Counted from the first letter of the stretch, positions 1 to 9,197 are shown. The stretch is DNA of 34,420 nt from Bacteroidaceae bacterium (GCA_017558165.1 JAFYWE010000193.1:1-34420), one strand, 5' to 3'. The notes: a model not told the origin generated them from the sequence alone. Made by a program: numbers and translations.

Positions 1-871
1 CCTCATCAATAAGGTCGCTCTTGGTTATGGCAAGAACGCGTTGCTTGTCGAGCATCTCCGGATTGAACGTAGCAAGCTCATTGAGCAGCACCTCGTACTC
101 CTTCTTTATATCATCGGCATCAGCAGGCACCATGAAGAGCAGCAACGAGTTGCGCTCGATATGACGCAGGAATCGCAGACCGAGACCCTTACCCTGGCTG
201 GCACCCTCTATGATACCTGGAATGTCGGCCATCACAAAAGACTTGCCATCGCGATACGACACGATACCAAGGTTAGGCTCGAGTGTAGTGAACGGATAGT
301 TCGCGATCTTAGGCTTTGCTGCAGACACAGAAGAGAGCAATGTCGACTTTCCCGCATTCGGGAAGCCCACCAGACCTACATCCGCAAGCAACTTCAGCTC
401 AAGAGTCACAGTCATCTCCTGCATAGGTTCGCCAGGCTGCGCAAAACGTGGAGCCTGACGCGTAGGCGTAGCAAAATGCACGTTTCCAAGACCACCGCGT
501 CCGCCCTTGAGCAGAGTCACCAGCTGGCCGTCCTCCATTACATCGCAGAGAAACTCACCGGTCTCGGCATTATAAGCCACTGTACCGCAAGGCACATCAA
601 CGATCTTGCTCTCGCCATCGGCACCTGTACTCTTGTTGATGCCACCGTTCTGACCATTGCCGGCAAAGATGTGACGCTGATACTTAAGGTGAAGCAAAGT
701 CCAGTAGTTCCTGTTTCCACGCAGGATTATATCGCCACCTTTTCCGCCATCTCCACCGTCAGGACCACCGTTTGGTATATATTTTGCACGATGCAAGTGC
801 GCCATACCACGGCCGCCACGGCCCGAACGGCACACAATCTTTACATAATCTATGAAATTTGATTCTGCCAT
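1..871 (-). CDS. obg: GTPase Obg (CgtA), 3'-truncated by window edge
   Basis: The ATG is at 871-869 and 290 codons are visible; the stop lies outside the window. The product is the ribosome-associated GTPase Obg, which acts in 50S assembly and stress control. Residues 1-158 form the glycine-rich Obg fold, with runs such as GRGGRG and [12 protein letters not shown]. The G domain follows, with the P-loop GFPNAGKS at 169-176, the G3 region [16 protein letters not shown], and the G4 motif TKSDL close to the cut end. It is the last gene of an hpt-adk-obg run on the minus strand. A hairpin terminator lies between adk and this gene, so its transcription comes from read-through or from a promoter I cannot see. 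The family call is certain; only the C-terminus is missing. Confidence 0.97.
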   Translation of the reverse strand, partial: MAESNFIDYVKIVCRSGRGGRGMAHLHRAKYIPNGGPDGGDGGKGGDIILRGNRNYWTLLHLKYQRHIFAGNGQNGGINKSTGADGESKIVDVPCGTVAYNAETGEFLCDVMEDGQLVTLLKGGRGGLGNVHFATPTRQAPRFAQPGEPMQEMTVTLELKLLADVGLVGFPNAGKSTLLSSVSAAKPKIANYPFTTLEPNLGIVSYRDGKSFVMADIPGIIEGASQGKGLGLRFLRHIERNSLLLFMVPADADDIKKEYEVLLNELATFNPEMLDKQRVLAITKSDLIDE

Positions 872-910
872 AATAGTAAACTTCAAGACCCTCACGGGCT
901 ATTAAACAAA

Positions 911-944
911 AAAACAGTAAAAGTTGCCACTGCTGTGGCAACTT
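911..944 (-). terminator. Hairpin terminator after adk
   Basis: A perfect 10 bp stem (921-930 AAGTTGCCAC with 935-944 GTGGCAACTT) has a TGCT loop. Read on the minus strand it is followed by TTTTACTGTTTTTTTG, a U-rich tract. It sits between the adk stop (985) and the obg start (871), so it would end or attenuate transcription between the two genes. Confidence 0.7.
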
Positions 945-984
945 AATTTGCAGGGAGAGGCTACATATACCTCACACCCATACT

Positions 985-1557
985 TTACATTCTTGATTCT
1001 ATTGCCGAAACGATATCGGCAAAGATGCGGTCAAGGTCACCGAGACCATTGATATAACAGTGCTTGCCATCGTTCTTGTACCACTCCTTGAGAGGAGAAG
1101 TCTGCTCATTATACACCACTAGACGCTTCTTGATAGTCTCCTCGTTATCATCAGCACGTCCCGACATCTGGCCACGCTTAATCAGACGCGTCATGAGCTC
1201 ATCCTCGGGAACGTCAAGTTCAATCATTGCCGTCACGTCCTGTCCACGCTCATTGAGCATAGCCTTGAGAGCCTCAGCCTGGGCTATGGTTCGTGGGAAA
1301 CCGTCAAAGATAACCCCCTTGCTATCCACAAACGTATCAAGTTTTGCAGCAAGGATATCAATCATCATCGCATCAGGTATAAGCTGGCCGTTATCAATCA
1401 GAGCCTTTGCGCTCTTGCCAAGCTCGGAACCCGCAGCAATCTCTGCACGGAGCACGTCACCGGTAGAAATGTGGTCAATACCGAACTTCTCAACAATTCT
1501 CTCGCTCTGGGTACCCTTACCGCTACCGGGAGCACCAAAAATCACAATATTCAACAT
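985..1557 (-). CDS. adk: Adenylate kinase
   Basis: 190 residues. The enzyme interconverts ATP + AMP and 2 ADP in the cytoplasm. The P-loop GAPGSGKGT is at residues 8-16, the AMP-binding STGDVLR follows at 31-37, and the GFPRT motif is at 86-90. The protein is shorter than the roughly 214-residue E. coli type because the LID is short; no zinc-binding cysteine quartet is present. This short form is usual in Bacteroidetes. It lies 78 bp downstream of hpt on the same strand, so the two purine genes are probably cotranscribed. A hairpin terminator follows. Confidence 0.98.
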   Translation of the reverse strand: MLNIVIFGAPGSGKGTQSERIVEKFGIDHISTGDVLRAEIAAGSELGKSAKALIDNGQLIPDAMMIDILAAKLDTFVDSKGVIFDGFPRTIAQAEALKAMLNERGQDVTAMIELDVPEDELMTRLIKRGQMSGRADDNEETIKKRLVVYNEQTSPLKEWYKNDGKHCYINGLGDLDRIFADIVSAIESRM

Positions 1558-1635
1558 AATTGTATATCATTTGTAAACCGCACCGTCCACATCCGGGACG
1601 CATACAGCCTTATTTTTTTCATTAATTGACAAGGA

Positions 1636-2175
1636 TCACTCCTCTGCCGCGTCGTAGATATCGGGCAGATTGCGTCCCAAACGGTCATAGTCAAGACCGA
1701 AACCGACAATGAACCTATCAGGAATTGTAAACACGCTGTACTTCACATCAACGGGCACCTTAAGACGCGCAGGCTTCACGAAAAGGGAAGCAATCTCCAA
1801 CGAAGCAGGCTCACGCGTACCCAAGGTCTCAAGCATGCTCTGCATTGTGTAGCCGGTATCAACGATATCCTCTACGATAATGACATCGCGACCTGCGAGG
1901 GACTCTGTAAGACCGAGGACCTCACGTACTACCCCCGTAGAGTTGGTACCCTGGTACGAAGACAGCTTGACAAAAGAGATCTCACACTCGATATTCAGGT
2001 TCTTCAAGAGTTCGGCCACGAACATGAAACAGCCGTTAAGCACACCCAGCACCACCGGACGCTTGCCTGCATAATCACAGTTGATTCTGTCAGCGACCTT
2101 CTTGATCTCACTGCAAATCTCCTCATTAGTAATCGACTTGACAAAAGTCTTATCGTGTAATTTGATTGTAGACAT
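1636..2175 (-). CDS. hpt: Hypoxanthine phosphoribosyltransferase
   Basis: 179 residues, a normal length. The enzyme salvages hypoxanthine and/or guanine with PRPP to give IMP or GMP. The PRPP-binding loop EDIVDTGYT is at 102-110, preceded by VLGVLNGCFMF, where the early PRPP/pyrophosphate loop lies, and KLSSYQGT, typical of this family. It is the first gene of the minus-strand run leading into adk and obg. It is transcribed divergently from the DUF4831 gene across a 235 bp spacer that holds promoter-like sequences for both directions. Confidence 0.97.
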   Translation of the reverse strand: MSTIKLHDKTFVKSITNEEICSEIKKVADRINCDYAGKRPVVLGVLNGCFMFVAELLKNLNIECEISFVKLSSYQGTNSTGVVREVLGLTESLAGRDVIIVEDIVDTGYTMQSMLETLGTREPASLEIASLFVKPARLKVPVDVKYSVFTIPDRFIVGFGLDYDRLGRNLPDIYDAAEE

Positions 2176-2222
2176 AAACTATTGTTTTTACACCACACTA
2201 CCCCAACATAGGATAGTCTCCA

Positions 2223-2230
2223 CAAAAATA
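2223..2230 (-). promoter_or_regulatory. Candidate -7 box for hpt
   Basis: On the minus strand this reads TATTTTTG, a match to the Bacteroidetes -7 consensus TAnnTTTG. It lies about 48 bp before the hpt ATG. No TTTG sits at the preferred 19-22 bp upstream, so the call rests on the -7 box only. Confidence 0.4.
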
Positions 2231-2329
2231 GAACAAAGTTCTGAAAATCCATCAGCACAAAAGCATTTTTTGAACAGCCAACGAATATTTTCACAGAATA
2301 ATCACCTAATATATAACTTGCCCGATAAT

Positions 2330-2363
2330 TTTGCGGTGATTTGAAAACAAATCATTATCTTCG
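2330..2363 (+). promoter_or_regulatory. Candidate promoter of the DUF4831-ffh-folD-capA operon
   Basis: TTTG at 2330-2333 and TATCTTCG at 2356-2363 are separated by 22 bp, close to the Bacteroidetes -33/-7 layout (the -7 box has one C in the TTTG part). A short inverted repeat, GATTTG AAAA CAAATC (2338-2353), lies between the two boxes and could be an operator. The leader to the ATG at 2411 would be about 40 nt. Confidence 0.5.
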
Positions 2364-2410
2364 CACCATATTAGAGACTCTGCGCCCACGCAGAAACACA
2401 GAATGGTTTT

Positions 2411-3472
2411 ATGAAAAGAGTACTGTTTTTCCTGATATTGGCCGCAACGGCATCATGTTACGCACAGACCGAGGCCAACAAGTTCCTCTCCGGAGCCGAT
2501 GAAGGTATGACATATTACCTTCCGGATACACGTATTGAGATCGTCTTCAAGGCCACATGCATAAAGAAAAGCCCTGGAGAGTTCGGTCGTTACGCCGAGC
2601 GATACCTGCGCGTGAAGGACGCCATCAAGGAGGCTGACAGCCATTGGGAGCTTACAGGCGCAGAAGTTCACACGACCGGTACACCTGCTTCAGAGAAAAT
2701 GTACACAATAAAGTTCAATGGTAACAATGCCAGCAACCTGACCCTTGACAGCAAAGGTATCATAGCGGCCATAAACGCACCGCTTCCCACTGCCAAGGAA
2801 TCGGAAAGCACAAGTACCGTAGAGTCCCGCAGGAATGTAAATGCCAGCCAATACATGACAGAAGAGATGCTTCAGGCATCATCTACAGCAAAGCTTGCCG
2901 AATTGACAGCCAAGGAGATCTATGCCATCCGCGAAAGCAAGCTGGCTATAACCCGAGGACAATCGGAGAATATGCCGAAAGACGGCCAGGCAATGCAGAT
3001 AATGCTTGACGAGCTCGACAAGCAGGAGCAGGCATTGACCGAGCTTTTCATAGGCCGCTGCGACACGCTCGCACAAGAGATGCGCATAACAATAGAGCCA
3101 CGCGAGAAGTGCGACACCACAAAGGCCGTACTTTTGCGTTTCTCCAAGAAGATTGGTTTCGTAAGCAAGGACAACCTCGCCGGAGAACCGATATATTACA
3201 ATTTGCGAGACCTCAAGAGCGTCAAGTTCCCAACGGAAGAAGAGCTCAAGAAGATGAAGCCCGTAAAGAAGGAAGGAATCTGCTACAACATTCCGGGCAA
3301 GGCCGAGATCGAGATATACACCAGGACAAGAAAACTGCTAAAGAAAGAGATTTCTGTCGCACAGTTGGGCACGACAGAGGTTCTCTCAAGAACCCACTTC
3401 GGCAAGAATAACACCACAAAGGTCATATTCGACACAGCCACAGGAGGTATCACAAGTATTGAAAAGAAATAA
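2411..3472 (+). CDS. DUF4831 family secreted protein
   Basis: 353 residues. An N-terminal signal peptide (MKRVLFFLILAATASCYAQ) predicts export. The rest resembles DUF4831, a Bacteroidetes-restricted family of unknown function, recognised from the YYLPDTRIEIVFKA region near residue 35 and from the overall size. A Cys at 16 is not in a good lipobox, so cleavage by signal peptidase I after YA is more likely. It is the first gene of a plus-strand run and ends 26 bp before ffh. The neighbours are housekeeping genes, so context does not reveal a role. No enzyme motif is visible. Confidence 0.85.
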   Translation: MKRVLFFLILAATASCYAQTEANKFLSGADEGMTYYLPDTRIEIVFKATCIKKSPGEFGRYAERYLRVKDAIKEADSHWELTGAEVHTTGTPASEKMYTIKFNGNNASNLTLDSKGIIAAINAPLPTAKESESTSTVESRRNVNASQYMTEEMLQASSTAKLAELTAKEIYAIRESKLAITRGQSENMPKDGQAMQIMLDELDKQEQALTELFIGRCDTLAQEMRITIEPREKCDTTKAVLLRFSKKIGFVSKDNLAGEPIYYNLRDLKSVKFPTEEELKKMKPVKKEGICYNIPGKAEIEIYTRTRKLLKKEISVAQLGTTEVLSRTHFGKNNTTKVIFDTATGGITSIEKK

Positions 3473-3498
3473 ATAAAATAACAAAAATATAATAGAAG

Positions 3499-4824
3499 AT
3501 GTTTGAAAATTTAAGCGAGAGACTAGAACGCTCATTCAAGATACTGAAGGGAGAGGGCCGCATCACCGAGGTGAACGTGGCCGAGACACTCAAGGACGTG
3601 CGCAAGGCGCTTCTTGATGCCGACGTAAACTATAAGGTCGCAAAGACATTCACTGATACCGTAAAGAACAAGGCCATCGGCCAGGACGTGCTTACCTCAA
3701 TCAACCCAAGCCAGTTGATGGTAAAGATAGTGCATGATGAACTTACAGCCCTGATGGGTGGCGAGACAGCCGACATCAACTACGAGGGACATCCTGCGGT
3801 AATCCTGATGTCAGGTCTCCAGGGTAGCGGTAAGACCACATTCTCTTCAAAGCTTGCCAACTACCTCAAGAAAAAGAAGAACCGCAATCCGTTGCTCGTT
3901 GCCTGCGACGTATACCGTCCCGCGGCCATCGACCAGCTCAAGGTTCTGGGCGAGAGCATCGGCGTTCCCGTATACAGCGAGCCCGAGAGCAAGAACCCAG
4001 TCCAGATTGCACTCAACGCCATAAAAGAGGCCAAGGCCAAGAGCTATAACCTCGTGATCATTGATACCGCCGGCCGCTTGGCCATCGACGAGGCGATGAT
4101 GCAGGAGATTGCAGCAATCAAGGAGGCAGTCAACCCTACCGAGACACTGTTCGTTGTCGATTCAATGACAGGTCAGGATGCAGTGAACACAGCCAAGGAG
4201 TTCAACGACCGTCTCGACTTCACCGGCGTCATCCTCACCAAGCTTGACGGTGACACACGTGGTGGTGCCGCGCTATCAATCCGCACCGTCGTTACCAAAC
4301 CTATCAAGTTCATCGGTACAGGTGAGAAGATGGAGGCCATTGACCAGTTCCACCCCAACCGTATGGCCGACCGCATCCTGGGCATGGGTGACGTGGTTTC
4401 ACTCGTTGAGCGCGCACAGGAGCAATTTGATGAGGAGCAGGCAAAGAAACTGCAACGCAAGCTCGCACGTAACCAGTTCGACTTCAACGATTTCCTCGCC
4501 CAGATTGAGCAGATCAAGAAGATGGGTAACATCAAGGATCTCCTCGGTATGATTCCTGGCATCGGCAAGGCAGTAAAGGACATGGACATTGATGACAACG
4601 CATTCAAGGGCGTAGAGGCCATCATCCGTTCAATGACTCCAAAGGAGCGTGCAAACCCGGACATCATCAACAACTCACGCAGGGAGCGCATTGCCCGTGG
4701 TAGCGGTACCACACTCCAGGAGGTGAACAAGCTGATGAAGCAGTTCGAGCAGATACGCAAGACCATGAAGACCGTTGCAGGAGGCAAGTTCCCCGGAATG
4801 ATGCCTGGAATGGGAAGAAGATAA
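3499..4824 (+). CDS. ffh: Signal recognition particle protein Ffh
   Basis: 441 residues, a normal length. Ffh is the SRP GTPase that binds signal sequences and 4.5S RNA and targets nascent membrane proteins to FtsY. The N domain covers residues 1 to about 90. The G domain carries the P-loop GLQGSGKTT (about 106-114), DVYRPAAIDQL, DTAGR and TKLDGDTRGG. The M domain starts near residue 300 and contains MIPGIGK, the RNA-binding stretch SRRERIARGSGTT, and a Met-rich end (MMPGMGRR). Gene order with DUF4831 upstream and folD downstream suggests one transcript. Confidence 0.98.
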   Translation: MFENLSERLERSFKILKGEGRITEVNVAETLKDVRKALLDADVNYKVAKTFTDTVKNKAIGQDVLTSINPSQLMVKIVHDELTALMGGETADINYEGHPAVILMSGLQGSGKTTFSSKLANYLKKKKNRNPLLVACDVYRPAAIDQLKVLGESIGVPVYSEPESKNPVQIALNAIKEAKAKSYNLVIIDTAGRLAIDEAMMQEIAAIKEAVNPTETLFVVDSMTGQDAVNTAKEFNDRLDFTGVILTKLDGDTRGGAALSIRTVVTKPIKFIGTGEKMEAIDQFHPNRMADRILGMGDVVSLVERAQEQFDEEQAKKLQRKLARNQFDFNDFLAQIEQIKKMGNIKDLLGMIPGIGKAVKDMDIDDNAFKGVEAIIRSMTPKERANPDIINNSRRERIARGSGTTLQEVNKLMKQFEQIRKTMKTVAGGKFPGMMPGMGRR

Positions 4825-4837
4825 GAGAATTTAAAAA

Positions 4838-4888
4838 CGGGAAGGTAAAAGCGTAAATGTGAAAGCCCACGCAGTAGGAACCTTCCCG
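4838..4888. repeat. Inverted repeat in the ffh-folD spacer
   Basis: CGGGAAGGT (4838-4846) and its complement ACCTTCCCG (4880-4888) enclose a 33 nt loop in the 113 bp spacer after ffh. There is no U tract directly after it, so it is not a classical terminator. It could be an mRNA stability or attenuation hairpin. Confidence 0.45.
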
Positions 4889-4937
4889 ATTCCAGTTTTC
4901 AGTTTTAACTTTTCACCTTAATATAAAGCCATACACT

Positions 4938-5819
4938 ATGCAGATAATTGATGGAAAAGCCGTTGCAGCAGCAATTAAGAAAGAGATTGCCCAAGAGGTC
5001 GATAACATCATCGCCAATGGAGGCAAGCGTCCGCATTTGGCAGCTATCCTAGTGGGACACGACGGTGGCAGCGAAACATACGTAGCCAACAAGGTAAAAG
5101 CCTGCGAGGAGTGTGGCTTCACCTCCACACTCATACGCTATGAGGCCGACATCACCGAGGAGGAGTTGCTGAAGAAGGTCGATGAGTTGAACAACGACAA
5201 CGACGTGGACGGTTTTATTGTCCAGTTGCCATTGCCAAAGCACATTGACGAGCAGAAGGTCACCGAAGCCATCGACTACCGCAAAGATGTTGACGGCTTC
5301 CACCCAGTGAATGCAGGCCGCCTTGCCATAGGCCTCCCCTGTTTCCTCTCGGCTACCCCTAACGGTATAATGGAACTGCTTGCACGCTATAACATCGACA
5401 CCAAGGGTAAGAAGTGTGTGGTGCTGGGCCGCAGCAACATTGTAGGCAAGCCAATGGCCAACCTCATGATGCAGAAGAGCACACCAGGCGACGCCACCGT
5501 TACCGTATGCCACAGCCACACCGTAAACATTGCCGAGGAGTGCCGTCAGGCCGACATCATCATCGCCGCGCTCGGACAGCCCCATTTCCTCAAGGCCGAT
5601 ATGGTAAAGGAGGGCGCAGTAGTCATTGACGTGGGTACCACACGCGTTCCCGACGCCACCCGCAAGAGCGGATTCCGTCTTTGCGGTGATGTCGACTTTG
5701 ACAACGTGGCTCCAAAGTGCTCATACATCACACCGGTACCAGGCGGTGTAGGCCCAATGACCATCGTGTCACTGATGAAGAACACCTTGCTTGCAGGCAA
5801 GCGCGAAATCTACAAGTAA
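4938..5819 (+). CDS. folD: Bifunctional methylenetetrahydrofolate dehydrogenase/cyclohydrolase
   Basis: 293 residues. FolD converts 5,10-methylene-THF to 10-formyl-THF through methenyl-THF in one-carbon metabolism. Tyr48 and Lys52 in SETYVANK are the expected catalytic pair. [12 protein letters not shown], the dinucleotide-binding GRSNIVGKP and the C-terminal [11 protein letters not shown] are family signatures. The stop codon (5817-5819) is one base before the TTG start proposed for the next gene, so capA translation is probably coupled to folD. Confidence 0.98.
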   Translation: MQIIDGKAVAAAIKKEIAQEVDNIIANGGKRPHLAAILVGHDGGSETYVANKVKACEECGFTSTLIRYEADITEEELLKKVDELNNDNDVDGFIVQLPLPKHIDEQKVTEAIDYRKDVDGFHPVNAGRLAIGLPCFLSATPNGIMELLARYNIDTKGKKCVVLGRSNIVGKPMANLMMQKSTPGDATVTVCHSHTVNIAEECRQADIIIAALGQPHFLKADMVKEGAVVIDVGTTRVPDATRKSGFRLCGDVDFDNVAPKCSYITPVPGGVGPMTIVSLMKNTLLAGKREIYK

Positions 5820-5820
5820 C

Positions 5821-6945
5821 TTGAAAAGGAGACTTCTCATACTTACAATATATTGCGCAACAGCGGTAGTTACTGCTGTTGCGCAATATATACCTACCCC
5901 ACTACAAAAACTCGGGATACTGTTCGCCGGAGACATAATGCAGCACCAGGCTCAGCTCGATGCGGCCAGAACCGTTGACGGCAACTACAGTTTCTCGAGC
6001 AACTACCGTCACATAAAGAATGCCATCAGTAAGGCAGACGTGGCCATAGGCAACCTTGAGACCCCAATAGGAAAGAGCGGTTTCAGCGGATATCCATCGT
6101 TCTGTGCACCCGACAGTTTCCTACACGCAGCCGTAGGTGCTGGCTTTGATGTCATGCTATTTGCCAACAACCACTGCCTGGACAAGGGCAAGGGCACGGC
6201 GTTGCACACCCTTGACCTCATGGACTCGTTGGGCATATCACACTGCGGTGTATACCGCAATGCCGCAGACCGCAAGCAACGATACCCGTTAGTCATTGAC
6301 AGGAATGGAGTGAGAATTGCAATACTGAACTACACCTACGGCACCAACGGTCGCAATGTACCATCACCAATGATAGTCAACCTCATTGACAAGGAGACCA
6401 TCATGCACGACATCATTGATGCCAAGAGCCAGAACCCAGATGCCATAATCGCCTGCATGCATTGGGGCGATGAGTACGTGAGCCTTCCGCCACAAAGGAT
6501 AAAGGAACTTGCCGACTGGTTGCTTGAACAGGGAGTGGACCACATAATCGGCAACCACCCGCACGTCATCCAACCCATAGAGCTACGCTTCAACAAGGAA
6601 CGATGCAACTACAACACGGTAGTCTACTCTACCGGCAACCTGCTATCAAACATGTCGTTGCGCCGCACCGACGGCGGAGTCATCATCGGGATGGAGCTTA
6701 CAAAGATACTCAACTACACACGCGTGTCATCATTGGGCTACATGCTCACCTGGATCGCACCCAAGAAGGACGACGGAACGCGTGATTTCACAATCTACCC
6801 AGCCGCTACCACGGTGATAGAAGGCAAGCACAGAGCAAAAGAGAAATTGCAGCTGTTCCTCAATGACAGCCACGCGTTATTCGAGAATTACAACAATGGG
6901 GATATTAAAGAACTTTTTACCGACTCGGTCAAGTTCACTCCATGA
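5821..6945 (+). CDS. CapA family (poly-gamma-glutamate synthesis-type) exported protein, TTG start
   Basis: 374 residues from TTG at 5821. I chose this start because it gives a clean signal peptide (KRRLLILTIYCATAVVTAVA, then Q). Another in-frame TTG lies at 5791, inside folD; the first ATG (5938) would remove the signal peptide and the metal-binding FAGDIMQHQ motif. CapA proteins are metallophosphatase-like. Typical motifs here are GDIMQH, GNLETPIG, FANNHCLDKG, CMHWGDEY and GNHPHVIQP. Their exact reaction is unsettled; in Bacillus CapA takes part in poly-gamma-glutamate export. The signal-peptide codons contain a near-perfect 44 bp palindrome. The 3' end overlaps the convergent DUF3256 gene by 11 bp. 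Confidence 0.88.
   Translation: MKRRLLILTIYCATAVVTAVAQYIPTPLQKLGILFAGDIMQHQAQLDAARTVDGNYSFSSNYRHIKNAISKADVAIGNLETPIGKSGFSGYPSFCAPDSFLHAAVGAGFDVMLFANNHCLDKGKGTALHTLDLMDSLGISHCGVYRNAADRKQRYPLVIDRNGVRIAILNYTYGTNGRNVPSPMIVNLIDKETIMHDIIDAKSQNPDAIIACMHWGDEYVSLPPQRIKELADWLLEQGVDHIIGNHPHVIQPIELRFNKERCNYNTVVYSTGNLLSNMSLRRTDGGVIIGMELTKILNYTRVSSLGYMLTWIAPKKDDGTRDFTIYPAATTVIEGKHRAKEKLQLFLNDSHALFENYNNGDIKELFTDSVKFTP
5848..5891. repeat. 44 bp palindrome inside the CapA signal-peptide codons
   Basis: ATATATTGCGCAACAGC (5848-5864) is exactly complementary to 5875-5891. The inner bases extend the stem with a G-T pair, then G-C, T-A and A-T, leaving almost no loop. It begins 27 nt after the proposed TTG start. 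It lacks a U tail, so it is not a standard terminator. Confidence 0.9.
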
Positions 6946-7555
6946 CGAACTGCTTGCCGTTCCAGCGGTACACTATCCTGCGCAACAGAGGCTTTATGAG
7001 AGCCGAATCACTCTCATTCATATAATCAGGCATAGTATATTCAGCAGTCAAGGTATTCGTGTCCTGCGACAACTCAAGCCTTACAAGATAAATATCACAC
7101 CTGTCAGCATATAACGCCGCACTGTCGGCCGAGACGAAGAATTCCTCTATTTCAGGCGCTTCGTACAGCCCTTTTGCCGACACCCTCTCCCACCCGGTAG
7201 TGTAGAACGAGATACGGCTATCGACTGCCTCGGCCTTTACACTATTCACAACACATAATAATGTATCACCACCGGCCTGCAACATCTTGACCTGGACCGA
7301 TGATACCGTTGACGGTTCAATGGACATAAAGTCCTCCGCAAGCACCCTCAAGCGACACGCACCACCCAGCAGATTCGCCACTGGCGCCTCCATTCCCGCA
7401 TCGATATAATCGATGCAGTCGGCACGGTTGTTCCTTGTCAACAAAGGGAACACATCATCCGGTGCGTCCAGAAAGAGTTGGCGCATACCTTGCGCACAAA
7501 GATCATGCCCCGACAGACAGAGCATCATCGTCAATATTAGGAATAACTTTTTCAT
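6935..7555 (-). CDS. DUF3256 family exported protein
   Basis: 206 residues with a signal peptide (MKKLFLILTMMLCLSGHDLCAQ). The MRQLFLDAPDDVFPLLTRNNRADCIDY region near residues 24-50 is characteristic of DUF3256, a Bacteroidetes family of unknown function. It is the last gene of a five-gene overlapped cluster: its ATG shares four bases with the stop of the EamA gene (ATGA at 7555-7552). Its 3' end overlaps capA on the other strand by 11 bp, so no terminator fits between the two convergent genes. No catalytic motif is visible. Confidence 0.85.
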   Translation of the reverse strand: MKKLFLILTMMLCLSGHDLCAQGMRQLFLDAPDDVFPLLTRNNRADCIDYIDAGMEAPVANLLGGACRLRVLAEDFMSIEPSTVSSVQVKMLQAGGDTLLCVVNSVKAEAVDSRISFYTTGWERVSAKGLYEAPEIEEFFVSADSAALYADRCDIYLVRLELSQDTNTLTAEYTMPDYMNESDSALIKPLLRRIVYRWNGKQFVME

Positions 7556-8451
7556 TTAGAGCCCAAATAAAGGAAGAATAGACCGATAATTATCAATATA
7601 AGATCAACGAGCTTGCTCTTGAGGTTCTTCTCGTGCAATAGGAATGCACCGAACGCGAACGACACTACCACACTACCCCTGCGGATCATGGACACTACTG
7701 CTATGAGCGCACCATCCTGAGCCAATGCCGAAAAGTAACAGAAATCGGCAAAGCCAAGGAAGAGCGAGGTCATGGGTATTGCCCAACTCCAGTGGAACTT
7801 ACGACCACGTTGAGCCGGCCACAAGGCATTAAGCAATAGAGCAAGTCCACCCATCAGCACACATTGGTACAGATTGAACCACGACTGCACCAGGATGGGC
7901 TCCAAGGAGCGCATCAGGAACTTGTCATAAAGCGCGCTCACAGCACCGAACAAGGCCGCAAGCGCCACGAATGCAACCCAACGGTTGCTGGTAAAGTGTA
8001 TACCCTCACGCTTTCCGCTACGGCTGAGCAGGAAAACTGACAGGATAGCTATCAGTACACCAATCCATTGGTACAGGTTCAGTGTCTCACCGAAGAGCAA
8101 CAATGCACCCAGCAACACTATTACAGGACGTGTAGACTGTATGGGAGATACTATGGTTATGGGCAGATGTTTTATGCCGATGTAACCGCATAGCCATGAG
8201 CTCAGCACAATCACAGCCTTGAGCAGGAGCAGCATATGCGTACCAAGACCAGCCTCTGGCACATACAGCGGCCCCTCTACAATCACGCCCGTGCGCGACA
8301 GCACAATGAACGGCATGAAAAGCAAGGTCGAGAATAGCGTGTTCAGGAAAAGCACCGCAATCACGGAGTTGTCCTTGAGCGACACCTTCTTGAAGAAGTC
8401 GTAACAGCCCAGTAGAGCCGCCGACATGAAAGCAAGCAACGCCCACATCAT
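7552..8451 (-). CDS. EamA/DMT-superfamily membrane transporter
   Basis: 299 residues, very hydrophobic, with about ten membrane segments arranged as two repeated halves (EamA domains near 1-140 and 155-298). These are drug/metabolite exporters or permeases of the inner membrane; the substrate cannot be read from sequence. PIQSTRPVIVLLGALLLFGE is typical of the first half. The ATG overlaps the truA stop (ATGA, 8451-8448) and its own stop overlaps the DUF3256 start, so it is embedded in a coupled operon of RNA-modification genes. Confidence 0.9.
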   Translation of the reverse strand: MMWALLAFMSAALLGCYDFFKKVSLKDNSVIAVLFLNTLFSTLLFMPFIVLSRTGVIVEGPLYVPEAGLGTHMLLLLKAVIVLSSWLCGYIGIKHLPITIVSPIQSTRPVIVLLGALLLFGETLNLYQWIGVLIAILSVFLLSRSGKREGIHFTSNRWVAFVALAALFGAVSALYDKFLMRSLEPILVQSWFNLYQCVLMGGLALLLNALWPAQRGRKFHWSWAIPMTSLFLGFADFCYFSALAQDGALIAVVSMIRRGSVVVSFAFGAFLLHEKNLKSKLVDLILIIIGLFFLYLGSK

Positions 8452-9197
8452 AGGAATATGCTATCTGGGTATTTCACATCCACAAGGAAAAGTGCCTCGC
8501 CCATTGCCGAGTCACCAGCCTCCCCGCGTGCCTTGTTCTCAATCACAGCCCTGAAGCCATCGAGCGTCATCTTGCCGCGCCCCACCAACAGCAACGTACC
8601 CACTATGGCACGCACCATGTTGCGCAAGAAACGGTCGGCCTCAATCTCAAAGACCCACTCGCACTCGCCCACCTGACGCCACTGCGCGAAGGTGACCTTG
8701 CAGTTGTTGGTCTTGACATCGGTATGCAGTTTGCTGAAACTGGTGAAATCACTGTACTCATACAGCACGCAGGCAGCACGGTTCATCGCCTCGAAGTCAA
8801 TGCCCGGCATCACCCTGCATGCATACTTACGCGCAAATGGGGACTTGGCCGTCACCACGCGATAGTTGTACTTGCGTGAGAGGGCATCGAAGCGCGCGTG
8901 CGCATCGTCCTTCACCCTGCGTACATCGCTCACGGCAATGTCGGGTGGCAGGATCTTGTTCAGCTTATATACCAGTTGACGGGTATCGAGTTCAGCGGGG
9001 AAATCACCGTGAGCAACCATGCATGCGGCATTCACGCCGGCATCGGTACGCCCTGCACCCACAAGCGGGACTGGTTGGCGCACGAGCTTGGCGAGAGCCT
9101 CCTCAAGCACCTGCTGAACGGTAATGGCGTTAGGCTGTACCTGCCAGCCGTGGTACGCCGCACCGTCGTATGAGAAATATATGAAATATCTGAACAT
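8448..9197 (-). CDS. truA: tRNA pseudouridine synthase A
   Basis: 249 residues from the ATG at 9197-9195. An upstream in-frame ATG at 9230 would add 11 residues, but the family begins at FRYFIYFSYDG and the 9197 ATG overlaps the rsmE stop as TGATG, which favours it. TruA makes pseudouridine at positions 38-40 of tRNA anticodon arms. The catalytic Asp is D52 in GAGRTDAGVNA. ARFDALSRKYNYR and FLRNMVRAIVGTLLLVG are conserved motifs. Confidence 0.96.
   Translation of the reverse strand: MFRYFIYFSYDGAAYHGWQVQPNAITVQQVLEEALAKLVRQPVPLVGAGRTDAGVNAACMVAHGDFPAELDTRQLVYKLNKILPPDIAVSDVRRVKDDAHARFDALSRKYNYRVVTAKSPFARKYACRVMPGIDFEAMNRAACVLYEYSDFTSFSKLHTDVKTNNCKVTFAQWRQVGECEWVFEIEADRFLRNMVRAIVGTLLLVGRGKMTLDGFRAVIENKARGEAGDSAMGEALFLVDVKYPDSIFL

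Noticed and set aside
41..862. 273-codon open frame on the plus strand
   Set aside because: It is antisense to obg, which is clearly coding on the minus strand.
5049..5585. 178-codon open frame on the minus strand
   Set aside because: Antisense to folD, which has all family motifs.
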